The notes beneath the pieces are model-generated. The model did no database searches. It was not told the DNA's origin and worked only from the letters and a program-made list of their open reading frames with translations. A program made the position numbers and the translations under genes. Of a stretch of 64,000 bases of DNA, positions 51,579 to 59,266 are shown piece after piece. Positions within the stretch are counted from its first letter, which is position 1. Each line of letters starts with the position of its first letter. Origin of the DNA: Arenicellales bacterium (lineage in GTDB: Bacteria; Pseudomonadota; Gammaproteobacteria; Arenicellales; JAHEKD01); assembly GCA_028284225.1 (NCBI GenBank), contig JANQSD010000002.1:62001-126000 (forward strand). The letters run 5' to 3'.

Positions 51579-53849
51579 ATGCCAATTTCTACCCTTTTAC
51601 CAAGTTCTGTCCATAAATCATTTGCGGGTATTTTGGTGGTCTTGCTATCTCCTATCGCTATTGCTCAGGAACAGATGCAAGACGAAATATTTCTAAATGA
51701 AATTTTGATCACGGGCTCACGTAATGAATCTCCTGCTAATGAGTTACCAGTGAAATCGGATGTGGTAAGCACCGAGGACGCAGATGCACAGCTTGCCGAT
51801 GATATACAAACTTTAACTCGCTATACGCCCGGTGTTGAAGTTGGAGGGAGCGCTGGCAGTCGCTTCGGCTTAAGTGGCTTTACGATACGTGGTATCGGTG
51901 GTGATCGGGTCAAAATCATGGTTGATGGAATCGATCAAGCAAATGACTTTGATTTCGGTCCATTTTTGAGTTCGCGCCGTGATTACTTTGAAATCGAGAG
52001 CATGAAAGCAGCCGAGGTTATACGTGGTCCTGCTTCGGCACTTTATGGCAGTGATGCACTTGGCGGTATTGTGGGATTTAGAACTAAGGATCCAAATGAC
52101 TTTTTTGAAACGAACGATGATGAAAGTCATGCGGAAATTAAAACCGCCTATCGCAGCAGTGATGAATCATTCGCAGGAACGTTATCCTTGGCAAATCGAA
52201 CGGGTGATTTAGAAAGCCTGTTGATTTATACGCATAGAAGTGGTCATGAACGGGAGACACATTCCAGCGCTGATATCACAGGCGCTTCGAGGCCCAGCGC
52301 TAATCCCAGTGATTTTGGCTCTGACAATGTCCTGACCAAGTTTTATTACCAGCTTAATCCAGACAATCGCCTTGGTGTAACCTTCGAGCACTTTAATACT
52401 GATGAGCAATTCGACATACTCAGTAATACCGGCACATCTGCAGTTAATATTCCCAATGCACCCCCTATTCTGACTAACACTCTAAGCAATACCGCCGATG
52501 ATGAGAAACAACGTCAGCGCTTCAGTCTGGAATTGGAAAGCAATAATTCCAATACATTATTCGACAAAAGCTTAACCAAGCTTGCATGGCAGGATTCAGA
52601 ATCCAATCAAGTCACAGAATTTGACCGTTTAGTCAGTGTCGCCGGCAGTCCCTTCTTACCTCAGCAGCGCTTCAGAAATAGTGAGTATGAAGAAAACGGG
52701 TATTTCCTCGATCAACAATTTGACAAGTATATCTATAAGGACAGCACCGTTCACCACCTTACTTATGGGTTAGATGTAAAAAACATCGATAGCAAGAGTT
52801 TAAGACAGGTAAGTGACAGAAGTTTAGTACCAACACTGAATAACGAAGAGCTATTAAGGGACTTCCCAAAATCTGAAATTCAAGAATATGCTCTGTATTT
52901 GCAGGATAATATCGAATTAGGAGAATTCAGATTGATACCCGGTATTCGTTACGACTATTATGAATTCACACCTACTGTCGATGATTTATACCTTAACTCT
53001 AACCCAATAGATCGAGACCCAGATCCATTTGACGAGGATAGCCTGTCTTTGAAGCTTGGCGGTGTTTGGAATCTTAATTCTAACTGGTCACTTTTCGCTC
53101 AATATGCTGAAGGTTTTAAGGCCCCACAGGCTGATCAGATTTTTGGTGAATTTCAAAATGCACAACAAGGTTATCAGGTAATCGCCAACCCAAGCCTGAC
53201 CCCCGAAACTAGCCGGGGTATAGATTTTGGTGTACGCATGCAAAATCATTTTGCCAGCTTTGAGACAACTGTTTTTTATACTAAATTTGATGATTTCATT
53301 GAGCAAACAAGTTTCTTCGATCCACGTGCCGGCTTATTAACTTTTCAATTCCAGAACCGAGAAGAAGCCGAAATAAAAGGAATAGAGTTCAAAGGTGAAT
53401 TATTATTAAATCAGTTCAGTGATGCACTGGACGGTTTTAAATTACAAGCCAGTGCAGCCTATGCCAGAGGTGATGGCAACGAAGAAAATCAACCAGAAAA
53501 ACCACTTAATTCAATTGCGCCATTCAAATTTGTCACCAGCTTAAGCTATGACAATCCGGCAGAAAAATGGGGTAGTGAATTGTTTATTACTGCTGTTGAG
53601 CGTAAAGACAGAATTGATGAAGCCGATGATGAGTCGTTGTTTGCCTCTCCAGGATTTGCCACTGCTGATCTCAGTTTTTATTACAACATTACAGAAAACT
53701 TAAAATTAAATGCCGGGGTATTCAACCTTAGCGACAAAAAGTACTGGCGCTGGGAAGATGTTCGAGGATTATCACGAAACAACCCCGGACTGGATCGATT
53801 TACTCAACCAGGGCGTAATTATGCACTTAGTTTAAGCTGGGAGTTTTGA
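51579..53849 (+). CDS. TonB-dependent haem/haemoglobin outer-membrane receptor
   Basis: A roughly 756-residue receptor. The signal peptide ends in SPIAIAQ. A TonB-box-like segment (EILITGSRNES) precedes the plug (YTPGVEVGGSAGSRFGLSGF, MVDGIDQAND, VIRGPASALYGSDALGG). The 22-strand barrel ends in YALSLSWEF. FKAP and NPSL boxes mark the haemoglobin/haem receptor family, but there is no histidine between them, where many members have one. I prefer ATG 51579 because the promoter predicts transcription starting about 51550, making the earlier ATG at 51549 leaderless. It faces hmuS across a Fur box, and a strong terminator follows. Confidence 0.92.
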   Translation: MPISTLLPSSVHKSFAGILVVLLSPIAIAQEQMQDEIFLNEILITGSRNESPANELPVKSDVVSTEDADAQLADDIQTLTRYTPGVEVGGSAGSRFGLSGFTIRGIGGDRVKIMVDGIDQANDFDFGPFLSSRRDYFEIESMKAAEVIRGPASALYGSDALGGIVGFRTKDPNDFFETNDDESHAEIKTAYRSSDESFAGTLSLANRTGDLESLLIYTHRSGHERETHSSADITGASRPSANPSDFGSDNVLTKFYYQLNPDNRLGVTFEHFNTDEQFDILSNTGTSAVNIPNAPPILTNTLSNTADDEKQRQRFSLELESNNSNTLFDKSLTKLAWQDSESNQVTEFDRLVSVAGSPFLPQQRFRNSEYEENGYFLDQQFDKYIYKDSTVHHLTYGLDVKNIDSKSLRQVSDRSLVPTLNNEELLRDFPKSEIQEYALYLQDNIELGEFRLIPGIRYDYYEFTPTVDDLYLNSNPIDRDPDPFDEDSLSLKLGGVWNLNSNWSLFAQYAEGFKAPQADQIFGEFQNAQQGYQVIANPSLTPETSRGIDFGVRMQNHFASFETTVFYTKFDDFIEQTSFFDPRAGLLTFQFQNREEAEIKGIEFKGELLLNQFSDALDGFKLQASAAYARGDGNEENQPEKPLNSIAPFKFVTSLSYDNPAEKWGSELFITAVERKDRIDEADDESLFASPGFATADLSFYYNITENLKLNAGVFNLSDKKYWRWEDVRGLSRNNPGLDRFTQPGRNYALSLSWEF

Positions 53850-53920
53850 TCAATGTAAGATTTGCTCCAGTTTAACCTCTTTAGCAACAAACAAAGAGAT
53901 TGGCACATTAAGCTGGAATG

Positions 53921-53957
53921 AATACCCCGCCCTTCCTTCTCAGGCGGGGTATTTTTT
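53921..53957 (+). terminator. Rho-independent terminator after the receptor gene
   Basis: AATACCCCGCC, loop, GGCGGGGTATT followed by TTTTT: a perfect 11-bp GC-rich stem with T-run, about 70 bp after the stop. Confidence 0.95.
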
Positions 53958-53965
53958 ATTCAACA

Positions 53966-53993
53966 TTGACCAACCATGAATAATTGATAGAAT
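53966..53993 (+). promoter_or_regulatory. likely ferritin gene promoter
   Basis: TTGACC, 16 bases, TAGAAT, immediately after the terminator and about 33 bp before the ferritin start. No Fur box is apparent. Confidence 0.55.
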
Positions 53994-54025
53994 CTCACTG
54001 TTTTAGTTGAACTATTTAATCGGGC

Positions 54026-54526
54026 ATGAAAACCAATATTCAAAACGCAATTAATCAGCAAATTAATCAAGAGCAGTCGGCGGCCTATATATACCTGGGC
54101 ATGAGTGCGTATTTCGAAAGCGAAAATCTTACTGGATTTGCCAGCTGGTGCCGTGCCCAGTACGAGGAAGAAATTGCTCACTCAATGCGATTATTCCAAT
54201 ATTTACTTGATAGAGACGGTCAAGTCATCCTGGACACCATTAAGGCACCCAGGATGCATTTTGATTCACCTTTACACGTATTCCAAGTCGCCTTAAAACA
54301 AGAACAAGACAATACCAAATCAATCGATAAAATGTATGAGTTGGCATCAAAAGAAAATGATCACGCCACCATCAGCCACTTACAGTGGTTTGTCGATGAG
54401 CAGGTTGAAGAAGAAAAAAATGTCAGCGAATGCCTGGCCTTGATTGAACGCGCCGGTGATGATGCTAATGCGATTCTCTATTTAAACGACAAGTTTGGTG
54501 AGCGCACAGCAGCTGATGTTGAGTAA
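54026..54526 (+). CDS. ftnA: ferritin (FtnA-like)
   Basis: A 166-residue non-haem ferritin, a 24-mer iron-storage shell. Ferroxidase-site residues are in the first and second helices (NQQINQEQSAAYIYLGMSAY, CRAQYEEEIAHSMRLFQYL) and in helices three and four (ENDHATISHLQWFVDEQVEE). It looks complete. It lies between the haem receptor gene and the Fur-linked region. Its own promoter carries no evident Fur site, as expected for a gene used when iron is plentiful. Confidence 0.94.
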   Translation: MKTNIQNAINQQINQEQSAAYIYLGMSAYFESENLTGFASWCRAQYEEEIAHSMRLFQYLLDRDGQVILDTIKAPRMHFDSPLHVFQVALKQEQDNTKSIDKMYELASKENDHATISHLQWFVDEQVEEEKNVSECLALIERAGDDANAILYLNDKFGERTAADVE

Positions 54527-54527
54527 C

Positions 54528-54929
54528 TCAGTTATATTCAGTTTTTGGGGTTGAATGACCCTCTGGGCGCGTAATAATAAAAACCGCAGAGCAGGAAAGT
54601 ACTACGATCTGGGTCACCACTACCCACACTGATGCACCCACTAACCATGTAATCATTGGTGTCAATACCATTACGGTTAACGCGATAACCTTTGTGCGCC
54701 GATCAATGGCGCCATAGCGCTGCCAATTTAGGATCAGTGGACCAAATTTTGGATGATTGATAAGCCAATCATGCAACCTCGGTGATGACCGCGCAAAGGC
54801 ATAAACAGAAACCAGGATAAATGGAGTGGTTGGGACTAGAGGTAGCACCGTACCAACAATACCACAGCCTAGCGAGGACATACCGACGAGCAGCCAAATT
54901 GTTCTTGCTATTCCATTGACCTTTGCCAT
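54528..54929 (-). CDS. YbaN/DUF454 family inner-membrane protein
   Basis: A 133-residue membrane protein with about three hydrophobic segments. DUF454 signatures: GCGIVGTVLPLVPTTPFILV near the N terminus, AFARSSPRLHDWLINHPKFG, and the middle ending LILNWQRYGAIDRRTKVIAL. The family's function is unknown, though DUF454 genes often sit near iron or haem genes. Its start overlaps by one base the stop of a 49-codon frame on the same strand, and its end is 1 bp from the ferritin stop. Confidence 0.88.
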   Translation of the reverse strand: MAKVNGIARTIWLLVGMSSLGCGIVGTVLPLVPTTPFILVSVYAFARSSPRLHDWLINHPKFGPLILNWQRYGAIDRRTKVIALTVMVLTPMITWLVGASVWVVVTQIVVLSCSAVFIITRPEGHSTPKTEYN

Positions 54930-55078
54930 TAGTTTGACCGCTCTACAAATTTACAACAATTTAATTCCAATGATTGATATGAGATTCTGACTTGGTTGCT
55001 CGTATCATTTAATGCATTTGCATTATCAAATATTATAACCAAAATGATAATAAACCAGAGTAAATGATTTTTTCTCAT
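54929..55078 (-). CDS. 49-residue secreted or membrane microprotein
   Basis: A short frame with signal-like N terminus (MRKNHLLWFIIILVIIFDNA, NA) and a 27-residue tail containing a Cys-Cys pair (LNCCKFVERSN). GGAG lies 7-8 bases before ATG. Its TAA overlaps the ATG of the DUF454 gene (TAATG), the hallmark of coupled translation, which makes chance unlikely. I recognise no homologue. It lies between a large hairpin and the DUF454 gene, downstream of the Fur-controlled propeller gene. Confidence 0.6.
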   Translation of the reverse strand: MRKNHLLWFIIILVIIFDNANALNDTSNQVRISYQSLELNCCKFVERSN

Positions 55079-55090
55079 CTCACAACTCCG

Positions 55091-55155
55091 AGCTGCCATA
55101 GTAAAAGAGTGATACAGGATAAACCTGTATCACTTTCCTCCACTTTACGGCAGCT
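55091..55155. repeat. large two-part hairpin between the propeller and microprotein genes
   Basis: The inner stem GTGATACAGG / CCTGTATCAC (loop ATAAA) is perfect over 10 bp; an outer stem joins AGCTGCC with GGCAGCT and GTAAA(A)G with CTTTAC. On the minus strand it follows the propeller gene's stop by 9 bp, and TCTTTT follows the inner stem, so it may be a leaky terminator. Confidence 0.6.
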
Positions 55156-55163
55156 TCGACCGT

Positions 55164-57173
55164 TTATAACCGGTTCACAATAAAATTAACGATGTAGTAA
55201 GCATTAAAGCTTGGCTGTCGATCAAGCAGCCAGCGTTTAAGTAAACGTTCATAGTAAAAACCTCGTGCATAACTATAAGGCATTACAGCCCTGATATTGG
55301 CATAGGCATTTAATTGTGCAATTCGAGCCAATTCAACATCATTGTCAATCAAGGCTCGACGCATCTGTTTAAGTGAATCATAAGCTACTTTTTTGGCAAT
55401 TTTCTTTTCGAGTTTGATCAAATTGTAGTACTGTCGTTTAGGAAAACGCTGTTTCTTTCCACTTTCGTTACATTGATCTATTGGATCTTTGTAAGATGGT
55501 GCTAATTTAGACAAACCTTTTTTCAACAAACGGCCTCCCCTGTGCTGTTGGTTTGGCTTAATTTCGCCTGCTTGCTGATAGAGACCGTTTTGCAAATGGC
55601 TGCCATAGTAAATCACAGCAGCAGTATCCCATTGATGAGCCGCTCCTGTTTCACAATTGAAATCATTATGATAAAGAGCTGCGATCTTTGCTTTTTTAAG
55701 TTTCTTGGCAAACAATTTATGCTGTAATGCCAACAGTCCATTCACTACTGCATCAGCTCTGGCCGAGTCATCTAATTGAGAAAAATAAGCATTTCCGGCT
55801 ATTGCTGCATTGATGTAATCCGCCAAATTAACGCCTTTTTGATGATGGGGATTAAAAGCAGCAATTAACTCCGCTAACGCAGGGATTGATGACTCTGTCT
55901 GACCATCGTTAAATACCGCGGCAATCAAATTCCAATCAACAGGATTAGTTGATAATAGCCCTATGATTGCGGTGATGTCACTTAGCCGTGCACTGTAATC
56001 AAATACATCTGAGACAGCATAGTAACGATCCAAAGAAAAGTATTTTGGTAAAAACTCAACCGTTCTAGCAAAATCGGGAAACTGACCATTAATCGTTTCG
56101 CCCGTCCAGCGAATCGTCTCGCCCGGATCCATAAAACTATCATTTTGATTAAGATCTACTAGACGCCATACATTATCGTTTTCACTGGCAAACGCGGAAG
56201 TTAAGTAAAGCTCACCCGTATATGTAATACCCAATCCCCACGTTAACCCTAGTGGATATTCTTCCGGAATTACACTTTCATCCCAAACTTTAGTCGCCTC
56301 ATCCTGTGAGTCGATCACACCGTTGCCATTAAGATCATCTAGACGATAAATCGTCTGCAACTCTGCCCTAGTAGAACACTCCTGAATAAATAAGCTGGTA
56401 CCATCAGTGACAATACCAATACACACCGGTACACCATATGGATTTTCGTTATCAATAAAGACTGTTAATTCATCAGCACTGATGACACCGTCTTCATTTA
56501 CATCCTCTGCTCTAAGTACTGCGTCGGGCTGTGAACCGATAGTATCAACGATGTAAGCCACATCATCAATCATGGTTATTTCGAATGCTGAAGAAACATT
56601 TTCATCATATCCAAGCACGTCGCTTAAGGTCACTGATAAATCCAACCAAACGCCGGCTTCGCCTTCATCGTTAGCATCGCCATCACCATTTAAATCGATG
56701 GTTCGGTAAACAGCATCTTGTGGCCTTGATCGAACACCAGGGTTAACGATATAAATACTTCCATCGTCGGCTTGGTGTAACCCATTGGGAGTCGGTAATG
56801 TCAAACCTGCGACATTTTCCTCAGAAAACCATATATTAGCCTCGCCTTCATCATTAGCATCGCCGTCATTATTTTTATCATCAAGTCGATAAACTGTGTC
56901 AGAACCTCCATCGGCCACATAAACATAACCGTCAATTCCGCGGTGTACTGAAAACACACTTCGCGTAGGAGTCACCAGACTGGATGAATTGCTTTCATCA
57001 AAATAAATCTTGGTTTCACCTTCATCGGCAGCATCACCGTCATTGTTTAAATCTTGAGTAACAAACAAAGTATCTAAAGTCAAATCACTGACTACCAGAC
57101 TACCTTTTTGTGAGGCGGATACTGAAAAAGCAAGTAAGAATTGAACGATAAAAACTGAGAAAAAGAGACGCAT
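55164..57173 (-). CDS. secreted protein with six ~60-residue calcium-loop repeats (propeller-like)
   Basis: A 669-residue exported protein (signal peptide LFFSVFIVQFLLAFSVSAS). Residues 35-360 consist of six repeats of about 60 residues, each with a loop of the type DLNNDGDAADEGE, at about residues 41, 99, 160, 224, 280 and 340. These resemble EF-hand/dockerin calcium loops, and the intervening VFSVHRGIDGYVYVADGG-type strands look like blades of a six-bladed propeller. Residues 360-669 are a separate helical domain, rich in Ala and Lys, that I do not recognise. A Fur box in its promoter marks it as iron-repressed. A role in iron binding or surface contact is only guessed. Confidence 0.75.
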   Translation of the reverse strand: MRLFFSVFIVQFLLAFSVSASQKGSLVVSDLTLDTLFVTQDLNNDGDAADEGETKIYFDESNSSSLVTPTRSVFSVHRGIDGYVYVADGGSDTVYRLDDKNNDGDANDEGEANIWFSEENVAGLTLPTPNGLHQADDGSIYIVNPGVRSRPQDAVYRTIDLNGDGDANDEGEAGVWLDLSVTLSDVLGYDENVSSAFEITMIDDVAYIVDTIGSQPDAVLRAEDVNEDGVISADELTVFIDNENPYGVPVCIGIVTDGTSLFIQECSTRAELQTIYRLDDLNGNGVIDSQDEATKVWDESVIPEEYPLGLTWGLGITYTGELYLTSAFASENDNVWRLVDLNQNDSFMDPGETIRWTGETINGQFPDFARTVEFLPKYFSLDRYYAVSDVFDYSARLSDITAIIGLLSTNPVDWNLIAAVFNDGQTESSIPALAELIAAFNPHHQKGVNLADYINAAIAGNAYFSQLDDSARADAVVNGLLALQHKLFAKKLKKAKIAALYHNDFNCETGAAHQWDTAAVIYYGSHLQNGLYQQAGEIKPNQQHRGGRLLKKGLSKLAPSYKDPIDQCNESGKKQRFPKRQYYNLIKLEKKIAKKVAYDSLKQMRRALIDNDVELARIAQLNAYANIRAVMPYSYARGFYYERLLKRWLLDRQPSFNAYYIVNFIVNRL

Positions 57174-57187
57174 AAAAAATCCTTTGG

Positions 57188-57239
57188 TTGCAAATCTAAA
57201 TGAGAATGATTATTATTTACATAATTAAATCGTTGTCAA
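57188..57239. promoter_or_regulatory. divergent Fur-controlled promoters
   Basis: Plus strand: TTGCAA (57188-57193), 17 bases, TATTAT (57211-57216). Minus strand: TTGACA (57239-57234), 17 bases, ATAATA over the same bases. Fur box GAGAATGATTATTATTTAC at 57202-57220 overlies both, so one site should repress the propeller gene and the FagA-like gene together. Confidence 0.75.
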
Positions 57240-57285
57240 TTTATTTGTACCAATTAGTGCAAATAAAGTTAGCCAGGTAATTTTT

Positions 57286-57642
57286 ATGACCACTCAACTC
57301 GAATGTGCAGTTATCTCAAAATGGTACGAAAATGCCAGACGCGTCAGGTATTTTCATATTCCCAATGATACTCAAGCAATTAATGAATATTTAGACTCCG
57401 GCCAACAAGTTATACGCAAGTATTCTGTAGATTCAGCCCACGATGTTTATTTAACTGAATACAATGTTTTGTTAGAAACCATGTGCGACACCTTAATTCC
57501 CAGCAACTGGCGGCAGCTTTGTAGCGATAACATCACCAAAATTCTGATCAGACTTAGAGCTCTGGCATACACCAAAGAAGAAATTCTATTAACGCAGACT
57601 TTGTCAAAAGAACATAAAACTCTAGAAAAGTATTTTGTTTGA
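57286..57642 (+). CDS. FagA-like small protein, paralogue 1
   Basis: A 118-residue, mostly helical cytoplasmic protein. The segment LLETMCDTLIPSNWRQLCSD followed by NITKILIRLRAL matches the segment LLETVADELIPAHWRCLCLD, NIYKPLCSLQKI of the protein at 60671-61066, so the two are paralogues. Both resemble FagA, the small Fur-associated protein encoded with fumC in pseudomonads, by this block and by context. It lies behind the strong divergent Fur promoter and is followed 59 bp later by a secreted-protein gene. Biochemical function is unknown. Confidence 0.6.
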   Translation: MTTQLECAVISKWYENARRVRYFHIPNDTQAINEYLDSGQQVIRKYSVDSAHDVYLTEYNVLLETMCDTLIPSNWRQLCSDNITKILIRLRALAYTKEEILLTQTLSKEHKTLEKYFV

Positions 57643-57701
57643 TGAAGTTGCCTTAACACTTTGTCAGTTGTTTGACTAATAGTTTTTAAAAGGAGTAGAA
57701 A

Positions 57702-58472
57702 ATGAAATTTATTAAGTCCGCGAAAGCAGTAATCAGCTCTTTTGCTTTTTTATCGTTGATAGGTGGCTATGTCATCACAGCACATGCCCACCATCGTTCT
57801 TGCTCGGTTGAAGCATACAATTTTTTCTGGAGCGGTCAAATTGCCGGTTTTATGGTGAACGGCAGGTTTAGTTTTAACGGTAACGCTATTCCTGAAAACG
57901 GCATAATTCGTGAAGGCGATCTATTATCCTTAGACGTTTCTTTTTATGATCCCAAAGGCCGCCTGCTACGAACCTATAAGGATAACCAGAGAAAACCAGT
58001 TGACAGCAGCGGTAACCCTTACTTGAATTTTGCTTTCGACACGATAACACGAACACTTCTACAAGATGGGACCTGGAAAGTAGATGACGACGGACGTTAT
58101 CGAAACGGCTTTATGATGGGCGAAGGTAACCCAGACCTTAGGAATGTGCCCAATTCACAAACAGGATTAGCCTTCTGGTCCAGGCCGGCTGACGATAAAG
58201 TACCGCATCTGCATGTTGATGACTGGGCTGATCAACTGATTGACCCTGACACTGGACTACCCTACCCAACAGCTTTCAGCAGTCACGAAGACGTTGCCTT
58301 TATCTACGAAACAACACAACAACTCTTGGATAAACCAGGCAAGGTTAAAATCGATCCGGTAGCCACCGATGTTGGTGCCTTCGGAGAAAAGGTCCGAGTA
58401 ATGAAAGCTGACCGCAGTTACAAAGATCGCCGGGATTATATAAGGTGTCTTCGAGCAAATACGAGATATTAA
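57702..58472 (+). CDS. secreted protein of unknown function
   Basis: A 256-residue exported protein. The signal peptide (hydrophobic SFAFLSLIGGYVITAHAH) ends before HHRSCSVEAYNFFWSGQIAG. The mature part has mixed strands (GDLLSLDVSFYDPKGRLLRT), histidines in VPHLHVDDWADQL, and few cysteines. No known domain is recognised. A strong ribosome-binding site AAAGGAG precedes ATG. It is probably the second gene of the Fur-controlled FagA-like transcript, so it may be exported under iron shortage. A MITE-like element follows. Confidence 0.65.
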   Translation: MKFIKSAKAVISSFAFLSLIGGYVITAHAHHRSCSVEAYNFFWSGQIAGFMVNGRFSFNGNAIPENGIIREGDLLSLDVSFYDPKGRLLRTYKDNQRKPVDSSGNPYLNFAFDTITRTLLQDGTWKVDDDGRYRNGFMMGEGNPDLRNVPNSQTGLAFWSRPADDKVPHLHVDDWADQLIDPDTGLPYPTAFSSHEDVAFIYETTQQLLDKPGKVKIDPVATDVGAFGEKVRVMKADRSYKDRRDYIRCLRANTRY

Positions 58473-58500
58473 GCATCAAGAGCAAAAATTCTTTATATTA

Positions 58501-58640
58501 GAACCTAGCTCAAATTAGTCGAGCGACGTTCAGACAAGGGCAAATCTGAGCGAAAAAACACAGCTTACTTAACGTAAGTGAGCATTTTGAGCGATCTTTT
58601 AACGATGTATCAACGAGCGCAAGCTTTTCGAGATAGGTTC
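58501..58640. mobile_element. MITE-like element, family A, full copy
   Basis: A 140-bp relative of 6755-6895 with TA at both ends (58499-58500, 58641-58642), imperfect terminal repeats GAACCTAGCTCAAA and TTTTCGAGATAGGTTC, and the shared centre GAGCGAAAAA, AGCATTTTGAGCGA, CTTTTAACGA. It lies between convergent genes and has no ORF. Confidence 0.75.
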
Positions 58641-58680
58641 TAATAAAACTGGCGATTGCTACCCATACCTGGCCACAGCA

Positions 58681-59136
58681 TTATTCCGTGACAATTAATT
58701 TACCGGCCATAATTGCCGAATGTCCTGGAAAAGAACAAATATAACTATAGTCGCCATCCGTTGTTAATGCTGCAGTTGAAAATGTCACTGACGTTTCTTC
58801 TCCACCACCGATAACAGTAGTTGCCGCCAATACACGGTCGTCATTCTGTGGCACATAATTATTCTCTAATCCCGCATCAATGCCTGCCGTAGCCACATCA
58901 TCTTTATTTGCTGTTTCGGTGAGCACCCAATTATGCCCCATTGACTGAGCAGGTAATTGACCAACATGCTTCAATGTTAACGTCACATTTTCACATTGTG
59001 ACTTGGAAACACTTAACTCGCTCAAGCTAAATTGCAATTGATCATTACCTTCAATTTCAAGGGCACATTCGTCCGCATTGACGACTGAGGCCGCGCCAAA
59101 CAGGCCCATGAATAAGAAATTTCGAAGTTTAGTCAT
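58681..59136 (-). CDS. azurin (type 1 copper protein)
   Basis: A 151-residue periplasmic cupredoxin that carries electrons. Signal peptide ends about residue 21 (VVNADECALEIEG). Copper ligands: His in MGHNWVLTE, then Cys, His and Met in YICSFPGHSAIMAGKL, and the structural disulfide CALEIEG with SQCENVTL is present. Ribosome-binding site GGAG. It lies 130 bp downstream of fumC on the same strand and might be its last partner. Copper proteins replacing iron ones under iron shortage would fit the area, but this is inference. Confidence 0.93.
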   Translation of the reverse strand: MTKLRNFLFMGLFGAASVVNADECALEIEGNDQLQFSLSELSVSKSQCENVTLTLKHVGQLPAQSMGHNWVLTETANKDDVATAGIDAGLENNYVPQNDDRVLAATTVIGGGEETSVTFSTAALTTDGDYSYICSFPGHSAIMAGKLIVTE

Positions 59137-59266
59137 ACAATGATCTCCAAAGTTATATAGATGTAGTTAAAGGTTTTTTTAGCAAAGCTATCGTAAAATT
59201 CTCGATGTGAAAAAGCCGTGAAAACCGTAAAGTAAATAAATCAAAACCAGACATTTTTCTAAACTA

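Noticed and set aside
58501-58640. Treating the family-A element as a conserved structured RNA
   Set aside because: Copies have TA flanks, lie in either orientation, and show internal deletions, which fits a mobile element better.
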